From NCBI GenBank assembly GCA_947488345.1, contig CANKZQ010000005.1, positions 62,001-126,000 on the forward strand: DNA of 64,000 nt, read 5' to 3'. Origin of the DNA: an uncultured Flavobacteriaceae bacterium. Its GTDB lineage: Bacteria; Bacteroidota; Bacteroidia; Flavobacteriales; Flavobacteriaceae. Below the pieces are notes generated by a model. That model ran no database searches. It was not told where the DNA came from and worked only from the letters and a program-made list of their open reading frames with translations. Below, one piece after another: positions 41,701-50,343 of the stretch (position 1 is the stretch's first letter; each line of letters starts with the position of its first letter). The position numbers and the translations under genes were made by a program.

Positions 41701-41805
41701 ACATATAATCAATTGGTAATTAAACCAGATAATCCTGAAGGTTCTGATGGAGAAGTAACTTCAGAAGAACGTGTATTCTATTTTGACGATTTACGACTTG
41801 AGTAG
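38800..41805 (+). CDS. Multi-domain glycan-binding lipoprotein (PKD, CBM-like modules, DUF5011/HYR-like Ig) with internal mirror duplication
   Basis: Lipobox FVSC; 'TYSWDFGDGTSSTEINPIRSF' PKD; repeated modules 'TPIAAT.LPLDFEGC..' (2 copies) and 'GLLTNGDFE.GAAPWTIGVG.DPVPVVTDAGNSFYSVDVTAAGN' (2 copies) flanking 'APVITLNGDATVTVIVGDTFTDPGAQANDNVDGDLTG'. Confidence 0.8.
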   Translation: MKELIERTKILWLFVIAISFVSCENDDDAVLPELVASFAHTINEDTGAVSFINLSENADTYSWDFGDGTSSTEINPIRSFPTGTYTIKLSAANAAGASGSFEDQIVINIPLPINIPVTFDDPNVNYEVSTFNGASFMIVDNPDASGTNTSTSKVGAITNVGAAFEGIFFDLGMGIDLTTLKSVQANFWSETPVDVLLKLEEGTGADIETTASHGGTGWEMITFNFTSDASYSRFTMFVDGPGTAAGTFYMDDIVQIETPPATSGCTETPIAATSLPLDFEGCATFPSSDNFGAGITSELTVNPSKTGINTSDFVLKVDKPTGSDFFAGIQNTFAENFDLTTTDIFKVKVYSTKANVVLRFELLANPNDGSIGNPAPVFITVPTANEWTEVEVNFTGLPAGPMAYNQLVIKPDNDQSDSAITAGGTYYFDDLTLNENDPGSTFDSGLLTNGDFENGAAPWTIGVGTDPVPVVTDAGNSFYSVDVTAAGNPFDVNMSQKLEIIENSSYILTFDAWSDRARSLVAGIGLSGGSFANTTESVNLTTTRTTFTLTLTAAGFGAADARVLFDSGAEVGVVNIDNVSLVLDTGSGADTEAPVITLNGDATVTVIVGDTFTDPGAQANDNVDGDLTGSITVGGDTVDTNTIGTYIITYNVSDAAGNAAAQVTRTVNVEAPAPFNSGLLTNGDFESGAAPWTIGVGSDPVPVVTDAGNSFYSVDVTAAGNSFDVNMSQKLEIVENSTYKLTFDAWSDRARTIIAGIGLSGGSFANTNETVNLTTDRQTFTLTLTAAGFGAADARVLFDSGAEVGLVNIDNVSLELDGGSTGTGGCNDTPIAATELPLDFEGCQTFISSFSSIGDGGVTPSLDANPSKSGINTSDNVLKVVRASGINRWGGVQNSFPAGTIDITTKVFKVKVYSSVADVTYRFELALDPQTDPVTGNPAPQFVQVSGGANEWVEIEFTFTNLPATPTTYNQLVIKPDNPEGSDGEVTSEERVFYFDDLRLE
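40126..41259 (+). repeat. Intragenic direct duplication of a CBM-like module (40126-40560 and 40825-41259)
   Basis: Both copies read (N/D)SGLLTNGDFE(N/S)GAAPWTIGVG(T/S)DPVPVVTDAGNSFYSVDVTAAGN.. with many synonymous differences. Confidence 0.9.
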
Positions 41806-41836
41806 TTTAAGAATTAATAATATTATTTAAATTGGT

Positions 41837-41865
41837 TAAGGTCGAGAAGTAAAAGCTCGGCCTTA
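41837..41865 (+). terminator. Intrinsic terminator splitting the glucan locus
   Basis: taaggtcgag-aagtaaaag-ctcggcctta stem followed by ttttacc. Confidence 0.8.
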
Positions 41866-41902
41866 TTTTACCATAATATAGTAGAAAGAAGATATAGTAA
41901 AC

Positions 41903-44900
41903 ATGTTAATGGAGCATACCGAAATCAATAAAAAAGTTATTCTTGAGCATTTAAAAATTGATAATGAAGAGTTCTTCAAAATCTCTAACAATGATCACAT
42001 GCGTCCGTTTTTTATGAGCATAGTAAGTGATTCTAATCATTGGATGTTTATATCAAGTAACGGCGGTTTGACAGCGGGTCGACAAAATGCAGAATTCGCT
42101 CTGTTTCCCTATTACACAGACGATAAAATAACAGAATCGGCCGAAATTACAGGAAGTAAATCGATATTTCAAGTAGAAAAATTAGGAAAGATTCACGTTT
42201 GGGAACCCTTTTCTGAACGTTTTGAAGGCCGTTTTCATATTACAAGAAATCTATATAAAAATGTGTATGGAAATAAAGTGCTATTTGAAGAAATAAACCA
42301 TGATTTGCAGCTGGTATTTCGTTATCAATGGAACTCGAGCGATCTTTTCGGGTTTGTTAAAAAAAGTCAACTCATTAATATTGATAATGAAGATGTTAGA
42401 ATTACATTTTTAGATGGTATTCAAAACATCTTACCATATGGTGTGAGTAGTGATTTACAAAATGCTAGTAGTAATTTGGTTGATGCATACAAACGAAGTG
42501 AATTAGAAGAGAAAACAGGATTAGGTATTTTTGCTTTAAGTGCTATTATTGTTGATAAGGCAGAACCTAGTGAAGCACTCAAAGCTAATGTAGTATGGTC
42601 GTTGGGTTTAGAAAATATAACATACCTACTCTCCTCTGAACAACTTAAAAAATTTAGAAAGCAACAGCGAATCACGCAAGAAACTGATGTAAAGGCAGAA
42701 AAAGGAGCGTATTTTGTGCACACGGAAGTTTGTTTGACGCCAAATTCAGATAAACAGTGGAGTATTGTTGCCGATGTAAATAAAAATCACGCTGCAATTG
42801 CTGAGCTTTCAAAAAAAATAATTGAAGACTCAGAACTAGATGAAAAAGTCGATCGAGATATTGCCAGCGGTACTCAAAATCTGATTGCACTAGATGCAGC
42901 AGCGGACGGATTGCAATTAACTGCTGATTATTCTAGAGATAAAAGACATTTTGCAAATACGCTGTTTAACGTAATGCGTGGAGGTATCTTCGATGATAAT
43001 TATAATATAGAGCGCTGGGATTTTAAAAACTACATTACGAAGGCTAACAAGAAAGTGGCTCGAACTAATGAGGAAATTATTAATCAGTTACCAGAAGTTT
43101 TTTCAATTTTTGAATTGAAAGAATTAGCTAACCAAACGAATGATAAAAATTTTAGACGCTTATGTTTAGAATACATGCCACTAAAGTTTAGTCGCCGTCA
43201 TGGCGATCCTAGTCGTCCCTGGAATAAATTTTCTATCAACACCAAAAGTGAAATCGATGGATCGAAAATATTAGATTATGAAGGTAATTGGCGTGATATT
43301 TTTCAAAACTGGGAAGCGCTAGCGTTATCATATCCTGAGTTTATTGAGAGCATGATTCACAAGTTTTTAAATGCGACAACTTTCGATGGATATAACCCAT
43401 ATCGCGTCACTAAAGATGGTTTTGATTGGGAAGCTATTGAGCCAGATGACCCATGGAGTTATATTGGTTATTGGGGTGATCATCAAATCATATATTTATT
43501 AAAGTTCTTGGAGTTTTCGGAGAACTTAGCACCTAAAAAATTAGAGAGCTTATTTAATAAAGATCTATTTGTTTATGCAAATGTTCCTTATAAAATTAAG
43601 CCGTATCAAGATATTCTAAAGAACCCAAAAGATACTATAGATTTTGATGAAGACCTAGACCACAAAATACGAAATGAGCGTAATGAATTAGGGGCAGATG
43701 GAGCGCTGTTGCGAGATGAAAACCGATTTATAGTGAAGGTTAATTTCATTGAAAAAATCCTGGCTACTGCATTGGCGAAATTGTCAAATTTTATTCCCGA
43801 GGGTGGTATTTGGATGAACACGCAAAGACCCGAATGGAATGATGCAAATAACGCGCTAGTTGGTAACGGCGTATCGATGGTAACTTTATATTATTTACGT
43901 CGCTTCTTTCATTTTTTTGAGAATGTATTTGCGAATTCTAAAACTGACGAGATTGAAGTTTCTAAAGAACTAGTAAGTTTCTTTAACGCTGTTGTTTCAA
44001 CATTCGAAAAGCATCAACACATCTTATCTGATGCTATAAGTGATGTACAACGTAAAGAAGTCTTGGATGGTCTTGGTCAGGCGGGTAGTGACTACAGAGA
44101 TCAAATTTATACACACGCTTTTTCTGGTAGAAAAGAAGTTTTAACTACAGAAGCGTTAAAGCATTTTGTTCACATTAGTTTAACGTATTTAGAACATGCC
44201 ATTAACGCAAATAAGCGGGCTGATAATTTATACCATGCCTATAACTTAATGACCGTAAATGACAACAAGGTTTCAATCTCAAACTTAGATGAGATGTTAG
44301 AAGGTCAAGTTGCTGCTTTAAGTTCAAAATACCTTACATCTCAGGAGGTGCTGTCGGTTTTAGATGCTATGAAGAATAGCGCACTATTTAGAAGAGATCA
44401 ATATAGTTATTTGTTATATCCATACAAAAATCTAAAGGGCTTTATTGCTCGAAATACCATTGCACATGAGGCTATAAAAGAATCTGATTTATTACAACGA
44501 CTTGTGTCGGATGGGAATATAAAGATTGTAGAGAAAGATGTCAAGGGAGAGTATCATTTTAATGGAAACTTTAGAAATGCAAGCGATCTCAAAAATGCCT
44601 TAGATGAACTTCCAATCGACTACGAAATACAACTTAAGAAAGAAGAATCTAAAGTTTTGGATCTCTTTGAAGAAGTGTTTAATCACAAAGCATTTACTGG
44701 ACGATCAGGTACTTTTTATGGTTATGAAGGTTTAGGTTCTATCTATTGGCACATGGTTTCTAAACTTCAATTAGCCGTTCAAGAGTGTTGTTTAAAAGCA
44801 ATTGATGATAAGGAAAGTGATGAGGTAGTAGGGAGATTGTTAGCACACTATTATGAAATTAATGAAGGGATAGGAGTGCATAAATCACCAGAACTTTATG

Positions 44901-45346
44901 GTGCATTTCCAACAGATCCGTATTCACATACGCCAGCTGGAAAAGGAGCACAACAACCTGGGATGACAGGACAAGTAAAAGAAGATATTCTAAGCCGATT
45001 TGGAGAACTTGGGGTTTTTGTTCAAGACGGAAAATTATACTTCAACCCGTGTTTATTAAGAAAGGATGAGTTTTTAAAAGAGCCAACAACTTTCAACTAT
45101 GTATCAATTTCTAAAAAGAAAGAGGTGATTCTTTTACAAGAAAGCTCACTATGCTTTACATATTGTCAAATCCCGGTGGTGTATAAAGCAGGAGTGAAAG
45201 AAATGTTGAAAGTGACATTTAGAGATAATAGCACAAGAGAATTCGAAAATCTAAGCTTAGATAGAGCTACAAGCAAGTATGTATTTGGTCGTTCGGGCGA
45301 AGTACTTCGAATTGATGTCAATATAAAAACAAGTGATTTAAAATAA
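41903..45346 (+). CDS. GH149-like beta-1,3-glucan / oligosaccharide phosphorylase, cytoplasmic
   Basis: 1147 aa without signal peptide; 'GGLTAGRQNAEFALFPYYTDDKI', 'EGNWRDIFQNWEAL', 'YWGDHQIIYLL', 'GGIWMNTQRPEWNDANNALVGNGVSMVTLYYLRR', phosphorylase-like (alpha/alpha)6 features; beta-1,3-glucan gene context. Confidence 0.78.
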   Translation: MLMEHTEINKKVILEHLKIDNEEFFKISNNDHMRPFFMSIVSDSNHWMFISSNGGLTAGRQNAEFALFPYYTDDKITESAEITGSKSIFQVEKLGKIHVWEPFSERFEGRFHITRNLYKNVYGNKVLFEEINHDLQLVFRYQWNSSDLFGFVKKSQLINIDNEDVRITFLDGIQNILPYGVSSDLQNASSNLVDAYKRSELEEKTGLGIFALSAIIVDKAEPSEALKANVVWSLGLENITYLLSSEQLKKFRKQQRITQETDVKAEKGAYFVHTEVCLTPNSDKQWSIVADVNKNHAAIAELSKKIIEDSELDEKVDRDIASGTQNLIALDAAADGLQLTADYSRDKRHFANTLFNVMRGGIFDDNYNIERWDFKNYITKANKKVARTNEEIINQLPEVFSIFELKELANQTNDKNFRRLCLEYMPLKFSRRHGDPSRPWNKFSINTKSEIDGSKILDYEGNWRDIFQNWEALALSYPEFIESMIHKFLNATTFDGYNPYRVTKDGFDWEAIEPDDPWSYIGYWGDHQIIYLLKFLEFSENLAPKKLESLFNKDLFVYANVPYKIKPYQDILKNPKDTIDFDEDLDHKIRNERNELGADGALLRDENRFIVKVNFIEKILATALAKLSNFIPEGGIWMNTQRPEWNDANNALVGNGVSMVTLYYLRRFFHFFENVFANSKTDEIEVSKELVSFFNAVVSTFEKHQHILSDAISDVQRKEVLDGLGQAGSDYRDQIYTHAFSGRKEVLTTEALKHFVHISLTYLEHAINANKRADNLYHAYNLMTVNDNKVSISNLDEMLEGQVAALSSKYLTSQEVLSVLDAMKNSALFRRDQYSYLLYPYKNLKGFIARNTIAHEAIKESDLLQRLVSDGNIKIVEKDVKGEYHFNGNFRNASDLKNALDELPIDYEIQLKKEESKVLDLFEEVFNHKAFTGRSGTFYGYEGLGSIYWHMVSKLQLAVQECCLKAIDDKESDEVVGRLLAHYYEINEGIGVHKSPELYGAFPTDPYSHTPAGKGAQQPGMTGQVKEDILSRFGELGVFVQDGKLYFNPCLLRKDEFLKEPTTFNYVSISKKKEVILLQESSLCFTYCQIPVVYKAGVKEMLKVTFRDNSTREFENLSLDRATSKYVFGRSGEVLRIDVNIKTSDLK

Positions 45347-45363
45347 CATTTAACAGCGTAATT

Positions 45364-46656
45364 ATGAGAGCTATAAAACAACTATTCTTTTTATTAATGG
45401 TATGTGGTATAATAGTATCTTGTAAAAAAACTCAAGATAAAGAGAACATAGCAATACAAAAAACACAAAAAGAAGTGACGGCAAAAGACATTTTAGGAAA
45501 CCCAGAATACTTGGCGATTTCATATGGTGGGTACAGGCATAGTGACCATGGTATTGAGCCAACCTTAGAAGAATTAAAAGAAGATATGAGAATCTTGGCT
45601 GTTATGGGTATTAAAGTACTTCGAACATATAAAGTACACAAACCTCATGCAGCTAATGTGCTAAAAGCCATTCGTGAATTAAAAAAAGAAGATCCTAGTT
45701 TCGAAATGTATGTCATGTTAGGGATTTGGATGGATTGTAAAAATGCCTGGACCGAATTACCTCCAAATCACGAAGAAGAAAGTGAACGAAATAAAACCGA
45801 AATAGAAACAGCCGTTAAATTAGCTCAAGAATACCAAGATATTGTGAAAGTATTGGCCGTGGGTAATGAAGCTATGGTGAAATGGGCTACGAGCTATTTT
45901 GTACAACCCTGGGTAATCTTAAAATGGGTGAACTATTTACAAGATTTAAAAAAGAAGGGTGAATTATCAAAAGACCTTTGGATTACCAGTTCAGATAATT
46001 TTGCTTCTTGGGGAGGTGGTGACAATGAATACCATGTTGAGGATTTGAATAAATTGATAAAAGCGGTCGACTTTATTTCGATGCATACCTATCCAATGCA
46101 TGATACGCATTACAATCCACAGTTTTGGGGTGTACTAGAGGATGAAAAAGAGATGTCTGATATAGAAAAGATTGAGAAAGCCATGGAACGTTCCTTAGAA
46201 TATTCTAAAGCGCAGTATGAAAGTGTGAAACAATACATGAATAGTGTAGGCGCGAATAAACCGATTCATATTGGGGAAACTGGTTGGGCGAGCTATTCGA
46301 ATGGTCATTACGGTAATGATGGTTCTAAGGCTACTGATGAATTTAAAGAAGCATTATTCTATACCCTAATGCGTAATTGGACAAACGCAAACAAAATTGC
46401 CTGTTTTTACTTCGAAGCTTTTAATGAACCGTGGAAAGATGCCGCCAATCAAGGGGGATCAGAAAACCACTTCGGATTGTTTACAGTAGATGGTGAAGCG
46501 AAATACGTTGTTTGGGATCTAGTAGATGACCAAACTTTTGACGGATTAACACGAGGAGGGAATCCTATTACAAAAACCTACGATGGGAATAAAGAGTTAT
46601 TGCTGAAAGAAGTCTTAGTCCCCGCTATTAAGGACTCATTAGCTGTTAGTTTTTAG
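45364..46656 (+). CDS. GH17-family lipoprotein (beta-1,3-glucan-active)
   Basis: Lipobox GIIVSC; 'GIKVLRTYKVHKPHAANVLKAIRELKK', 'VLAVGNEAMVKW' (acid/base E), 'PIHIGETGWAS' (nucleophile E), 'CFYFEAFNEPWK'. Confidence 0.88.
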   Translation: MRAIKQLFFLLMVCGIIVSCKKTQDKENIAIQKTQKEVTAKDILGNPEYLAISYGGYRHSDHGIEPTLEELKEDMRILAVMGIKVLRTYKVHKPHAANVLKAIRELKKEDPSFEMYVMLGIWMDCKNAWTELPPNHEEESERNKTEIETAVKLAQEYQDIVKVLAVGNEAMVKWATSYFVQPWVILKWVNYLQDLKKKGELSKDLWITSSDNFASWGGGDNEYHVEDLNKLIKAVDFISMHTYPMHDTHYNPQFWGVLEDEKEMSDIEKIEKAMERSLEYSKAQYESVKQYMNSVGANKPIHIGETGWASYSNGHYGNDGSKATDEFKEALFYTLMRNWTNANKIACFYFEAFNEPWKDAANQGGSENHFGLFTVDGEAKYVVWDLVDDQTFDGLTRGGNPITKTYDGNKELLLKEVLVPAIKDSLAVSF

Positions 46657-46666
46657 TATTAGAATT

Positions 46667-48154
46667 ATGTTCAAAAAAACCTGTTTAATCATATTAATTT
46701 GTTTTATGTCAAGTGCCTGTTCAAAAAAGGAACAACATTTAAACGTCGAGGTATTCGAAACTTCTGCCAATGGGAATAAGCTAACGCCTGTGACCAAATT
46801 TTCTAAAAATGAAGGCGCAACTTTAGTTAAATTATTTCCTGCCAAAGAGAAACAAACAATAACAGGTTTTGGAGGTTCTTTTACCGAATCTTCGGCGTAC
46901 TTACTGAATAAATTGGGGGAAGAAAACCGAAAAAAAATAATAGATGCCTATTTCGGACCTAATGGTGCTAAATATTCTTTAACAAGAACACATATGAATT
47001 CTTGTGACTTTTCATTAAGTCAGTATTCGTATGCACCGACTAAAGATAAAGAGCTAAGTGATTTCTCCGTAAAGGAAGACAAAGAAGATATCATTCCTTT
47101 TATCAAAGAAGCAATGGCCGCTTCCGAAGACGGATTTAAGATACTTTCTTCTCCTTGGACAGCTCCACCATGGATGAAAGATAATAATAGTTGGGTTGGA
47201 GGTAAATTGCTTCCAGAATATTATGATACTTGGGCGTTGTTTTTCTCAAAATATGTAGATGCGTATAAATCGGAAGGTATTGATATATGGGGATTTACAG
47301 TAGAAAATGAGCCTCTCGGAAATGGGAACAATTGGGAAAGTATGCATTATACACCTGACGAAATGACCAACTTTGTTCAGAATCATTTGGGACCAAAACT
47401 AGCAGCAGATGGAAAAGGAGAGGTAAAAATTTTAGGTTATGATCAAAACAGAGAGCATTTAAAAGAATGGATAGATGCTCAATATAAAAATGAAGAGACT
47501 TCAAAATTTTTTGATGGTACTGCGATACATTGGTATGCGAGTACCTATGATTATTTTGCTGAAGAATTACAATATGCACACGAAAAAGCTCCACAAAAGT
47601 ACTTGATACAATCTGAGGCCTGTGTGGATGCCGAAAAACCAAAATGGCAAGATGACGCTTGGTATTGGAGCAAAGAAGCAACAGATTGGGGATGGGATTG
47701 GGCGCCAGAAAAAGATAAACCGATGCACCCAAAATACGTGCCTGTCTATAGATATGCACGAGATATCATTGGTTGCTTGAATAACTGGGTTGATGGATGG
47801 GTAGATTGGAATATGGTACTCGATACGAATGGAGGGCCTAATTGGTTCAAAAATTGGTGTGTAGCTCCCGTGATTGTGGACCCTGAAAAAGATGAGGTGT
47901 ATTTTACACCCTTGTACTATACATTGACACATTTTAGTAGATATATACGCCCTCAAGCGAAGGTAATCGAAGTGGAAAATTCAGATGATGAGCTTTTAGT
48001 GACAGCAGCAAAGAATGAGAACGATTCCTTAGTTGTAGTGGTGTTGAATCAAAACTTTGATAAAAAATATATAACTGTATCATTAGGTGAAAAAGCTATT
48101 GATGTAGAGATAAGTGCACAAGCAATCCAAACGATTATTATTACAAAATCATAG
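46667..48154 (+). CDS. GH30-family lipoprotein (probable beta-1,6-glucanase / glucosylceramidase-like)
   Basis: Lipobox MSSAC; 'KQTITGFGGSFTESSAYLLNKL', 'ILSSPWTAPPWMKDN', 'GFTVENEPLG', 'KYLIQSEACVD'. Confidence 0.92.
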   Translation: MFKKTCLIILICFMSSACSKKEQHLNVEVFETSANGNKLTPVTKFSKNEGATLVKLFPAKEKQTITGFGGSFTESSAYLLNKLGEENRKKIIDAYFGPNGAKYSLTRTHMNSCDFSLSQYSYAPTKDKELSDFSVKEDKEDIIPFIKEAMAASEDGFKILSSPWTAPPWMKDNNSWVGGKLLPEYYDTWALFFSKYVDAYKSEGIDIWGFTVENEPLGNGNNWESMHYTPDEMTNFVQNHLGPKLAADGKGEVKILGYDQNREHLKEWIDAQYKNEETSKFFDGTAIHWYASTYDYFAEELQYAHEKAPQKYLIQSEACVDAEKPKWQDDAWYWSKEATDWGWDWAPEKDKPMHPKYVPVYRYARDIIGCLNNWVDGWVDWNMVLDTNGGPNWFKNWCVAPVIVDPEKDEVYFTPLYYTLTHFSRYIRPQAKVIEVENSDDELLVTAAKNENDSLVVVVLNQNFDKKYITVSLGEKAIDVEISAQAIQTIIITKS

Positions 48155-48182
48155 AGATGAGTACTAACTAAACCCAATTATT

Positions 48183-49613
48183 ATGTCAAATATAAAAACA
48201 GCTGCGAAAGATAGAGTTCCTTTAGGTCAAAAAGCTGCCTTTGGGGCAGGACATTTGGTTTTGAACTTATATCCTGGAGCCTTAGGGTTCTTCATGTTCT
48301 TCTTACTAACTGCTTTTGGTATGGATCCATTTTTGGCAGGGCTTTTAGGAGGATTACCTCGATTTTTTGATGCAATTACTGATCCAATTATGGGGTTTAT
48401 ATCTGATAATACCAGTTCAAAATGGGGTCGGAGAAGACCCTATATTTTAGTTGGAGGCATTTTAAGTGCGATAACATTTGTGTTGCTTTGGCAACTTGAT
48501 GAAACTAATTCTTCAGATTATAATTTTTGGTACTTTTTGATTATGTCTATGGTTTTTCTTATCGGAAATACAATGTTTGCGACGCCATTGGTTGGGCTAG
48601 GTTACGAAATGACTTCTGATTATAATGAGCGCACACGTTTAATGGCATTTTCGCAAACAGTTGGTTTATTAGCTTGGGTAATTGTACCTTGGTTTTGGGT
48701 AATTATTGCAGACCCCACTATTTTTAGTAATCAAGCTGAAGGTGTTAGGACAATGGCCTTGTATGTTGGAATTGCTTGCTTATTCCTCGGACTTTTACCT
48801 GCTATTTTTTGTAGAGGAAAAGATCCAGGCAAGATGGAAAATAGAAAAAAACTAACACTTACCTCTATATTTAGTAATTTAAAAGATTTATTTACCAGTA
48901 TAAAAGAAGCGGTAAAAAATAAGCCCTTCATGAAACTATGTGGCGCTACTTTTTTAGTGTTTAATGGGTATCAAATAGTAGCATCTTTTAGTTTCTTTAT
49001 TTTCGTTTTTTATATTTTTAACGGAAGTTACGATGCCACTTCAACTTGGCCCGCTTGGTTTAGCTCAATTGGAGCATTAGTTTCAGCATTTTTAGTGATT
49101 CCAATTGTTTCAAAAATGGCTACAAAATGGGGTAAAAAGAAGGCTTTTATAATTTCGACTGCCCTCTCTATTGTGGGATATGCAATGAAATGGTGGGCCT
49201 TTACTCCAGAGAATGTATGGTTGTCTTTTATTCCAATACCTTTAATGTCATTTGGTTTGGGAAGTTTATTTACTTTAATGATGAGTATGACGGCAGATGT
49301 TTGTGATTTAGATGAACTAACTAACGGAGTACCGAGAAAAGAAGGTACGTTTGGAGCCTTATATTGGTGGGTTGTAAAACTCGGACAAGGATTGGCCTTG
49401 GTCTTAGGAGGCTTGGTATTAAAGCTAATAGGATTTGATGGAAATGCAGCCACTCAATCGGCCGAAACCTTAACAAATCTAAGAGTTGCAGATATTGTTA
49501 TTCCGGTAATAACCGCCGGATTGGCTATTTGGGTTATGTGGAAATACGACCTTTCTGAAGAAAGAGCAAAAGATATTAAATCTCAATTAGAAGAAAGAAG
49601 AGGTGTCTTATAA
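48183..49613 (+). CDS. MFS transporter, GPH (glycoside-pentoside-hexuronide) cation symporter type
   Basis: 'FFDAITDPIMGFISDNTSSKWGRRRPYILVGG'; 12 TM-like segments; 'LMMSMTADVCDLDEL'. Confidence 0.92.
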   Translation: MSNIKTAAKDRVPLGQKAAFGAGHLVLNLYPGALGFFMFFLLTAFGMDPFLAGLLGGLPRFFDAITDPIMGFISDNTSSKWGRRRPYILVGGILSAITFVLLWQLDETNSSDYNFWYFLIMSMVFLIGNTMFATPLVGLGYEMTSDYNERTRLMAFSQTVGLLAWVIVPWFWVIIADPTIFSNQAEGVRTMALYVGIACLFLGLLPAIFCRGKDPGKMENRKKLTLTSIFSNLKDLFTSIKEAVKNKPFMKLCGATFLVFNGYQIVASFSFFIFVFYIFNGSYDATSTWPAWFSSIGALVSAFLVIPIVSKMATKWGKKKAFIISTALSIVGYAMKWWAFTPENVWLSFIPIPLMSFGLGSLFTLMMSMTADVCDLDELTNGVPRKEGTFGALYWWVVKLGQGLALVLGGLVLKLIGFDGNAATQSAETLTNLRVADIVIPVITAGLAIWVMWKYDLSEERAKDIKSQLEERRGVL

Positions 49614-49653
49614 CACAAACTAATTAGATTGTAAAAATTAAAAAATCAGTAAT

Positions 49654-50289
49654 ATGTCAACAAAAATAATAATCCTATCAATAGGAGCTTTACTTACGTT
49701 AGTTGCAATACTTGGTAGTAGAAAAAGTAATTCAGGAAAAAGATTGCTCGACACAAAATTTATAATGTCTTTAGGAATCATTGGTATCTTAATGATGATA
49801 TATGGCAGCTATTCATCCGAATTGGTCAATTATAATAGCCAAATGGAACAAGTTTCTATAGGTAAAAAACTAAAAATTGAAGGACCAATAAGTACTGTAA
49901 AAGTGGTATCTCCAATAGATAAAGATTCTGTAGATTGTCGAATTTTAACAATGGGAGTATATCCGAAATCCCATACAAAGGATATATGGGTAATGATCAG
50001 ACCTACGGACGACAGATATTATCCGCAATCAGATCATACCAATACCTCATACAAAAGAGATGGCGAATGGCAGGTGGTTACGCGTTTCGGCGGAGATATG
50101 GGAGAAGCATATGATTTGATTATTTATGAAGCAGACTCTATTGCCTCATCATTTTTTAGTTCTACTATTGAAAAATGGAAAGAAACTGAGGACTATCCTG
50201 GGTTGAAATTGGAAGAATTACCACCTGGTGCGAAAGAGATGGAACGTTTAAAGGTGTATTCAAGAAAAAACTGTAGAGGAGTATTTTAA
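49654..50289 (+). CDS. Hypothetical membrane-anchored protein within the glucan locus
   Basis: Two N-terminal TM helices then a soluble domain 'IEGPISTVKVVSPIDKDSVDCRILTMGVYPKSHTKDIWVMIRPTDDRYYPQ'; sandwiched between the two MFS genes. Confidence 0.75.
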   Translation: MSTKIIILSIGALLTLVAILGSRKSNSGKRLLDTKFIMSLGIIGILMMIYGSYSSELVNYNSQMEQVSIGKKLKIEGPISTVKVVSPIDKDSVDCRILTMGVYPKSHTKDIWVMIRPTDDRYYPQSDHTNTSYKRDGEWQVVTRFGGDMGEAYDLIIYEADSIASSFFSSTIEKWKETEDYPGLKLEELPPGAKEMERLKVYSRKNCRGVF

Positions 50290-50343
50290 TATATTTTGGT
50301 AGAAAGATATATCAAAAAGTCAAATAAATAAAAAACAACCAAC

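Noticed and set aside
47295-47956. Overlapping minus-strand ORFs of 154 and 129 aa
   Set aside because: Antisense to GH30; no signal for real translation.
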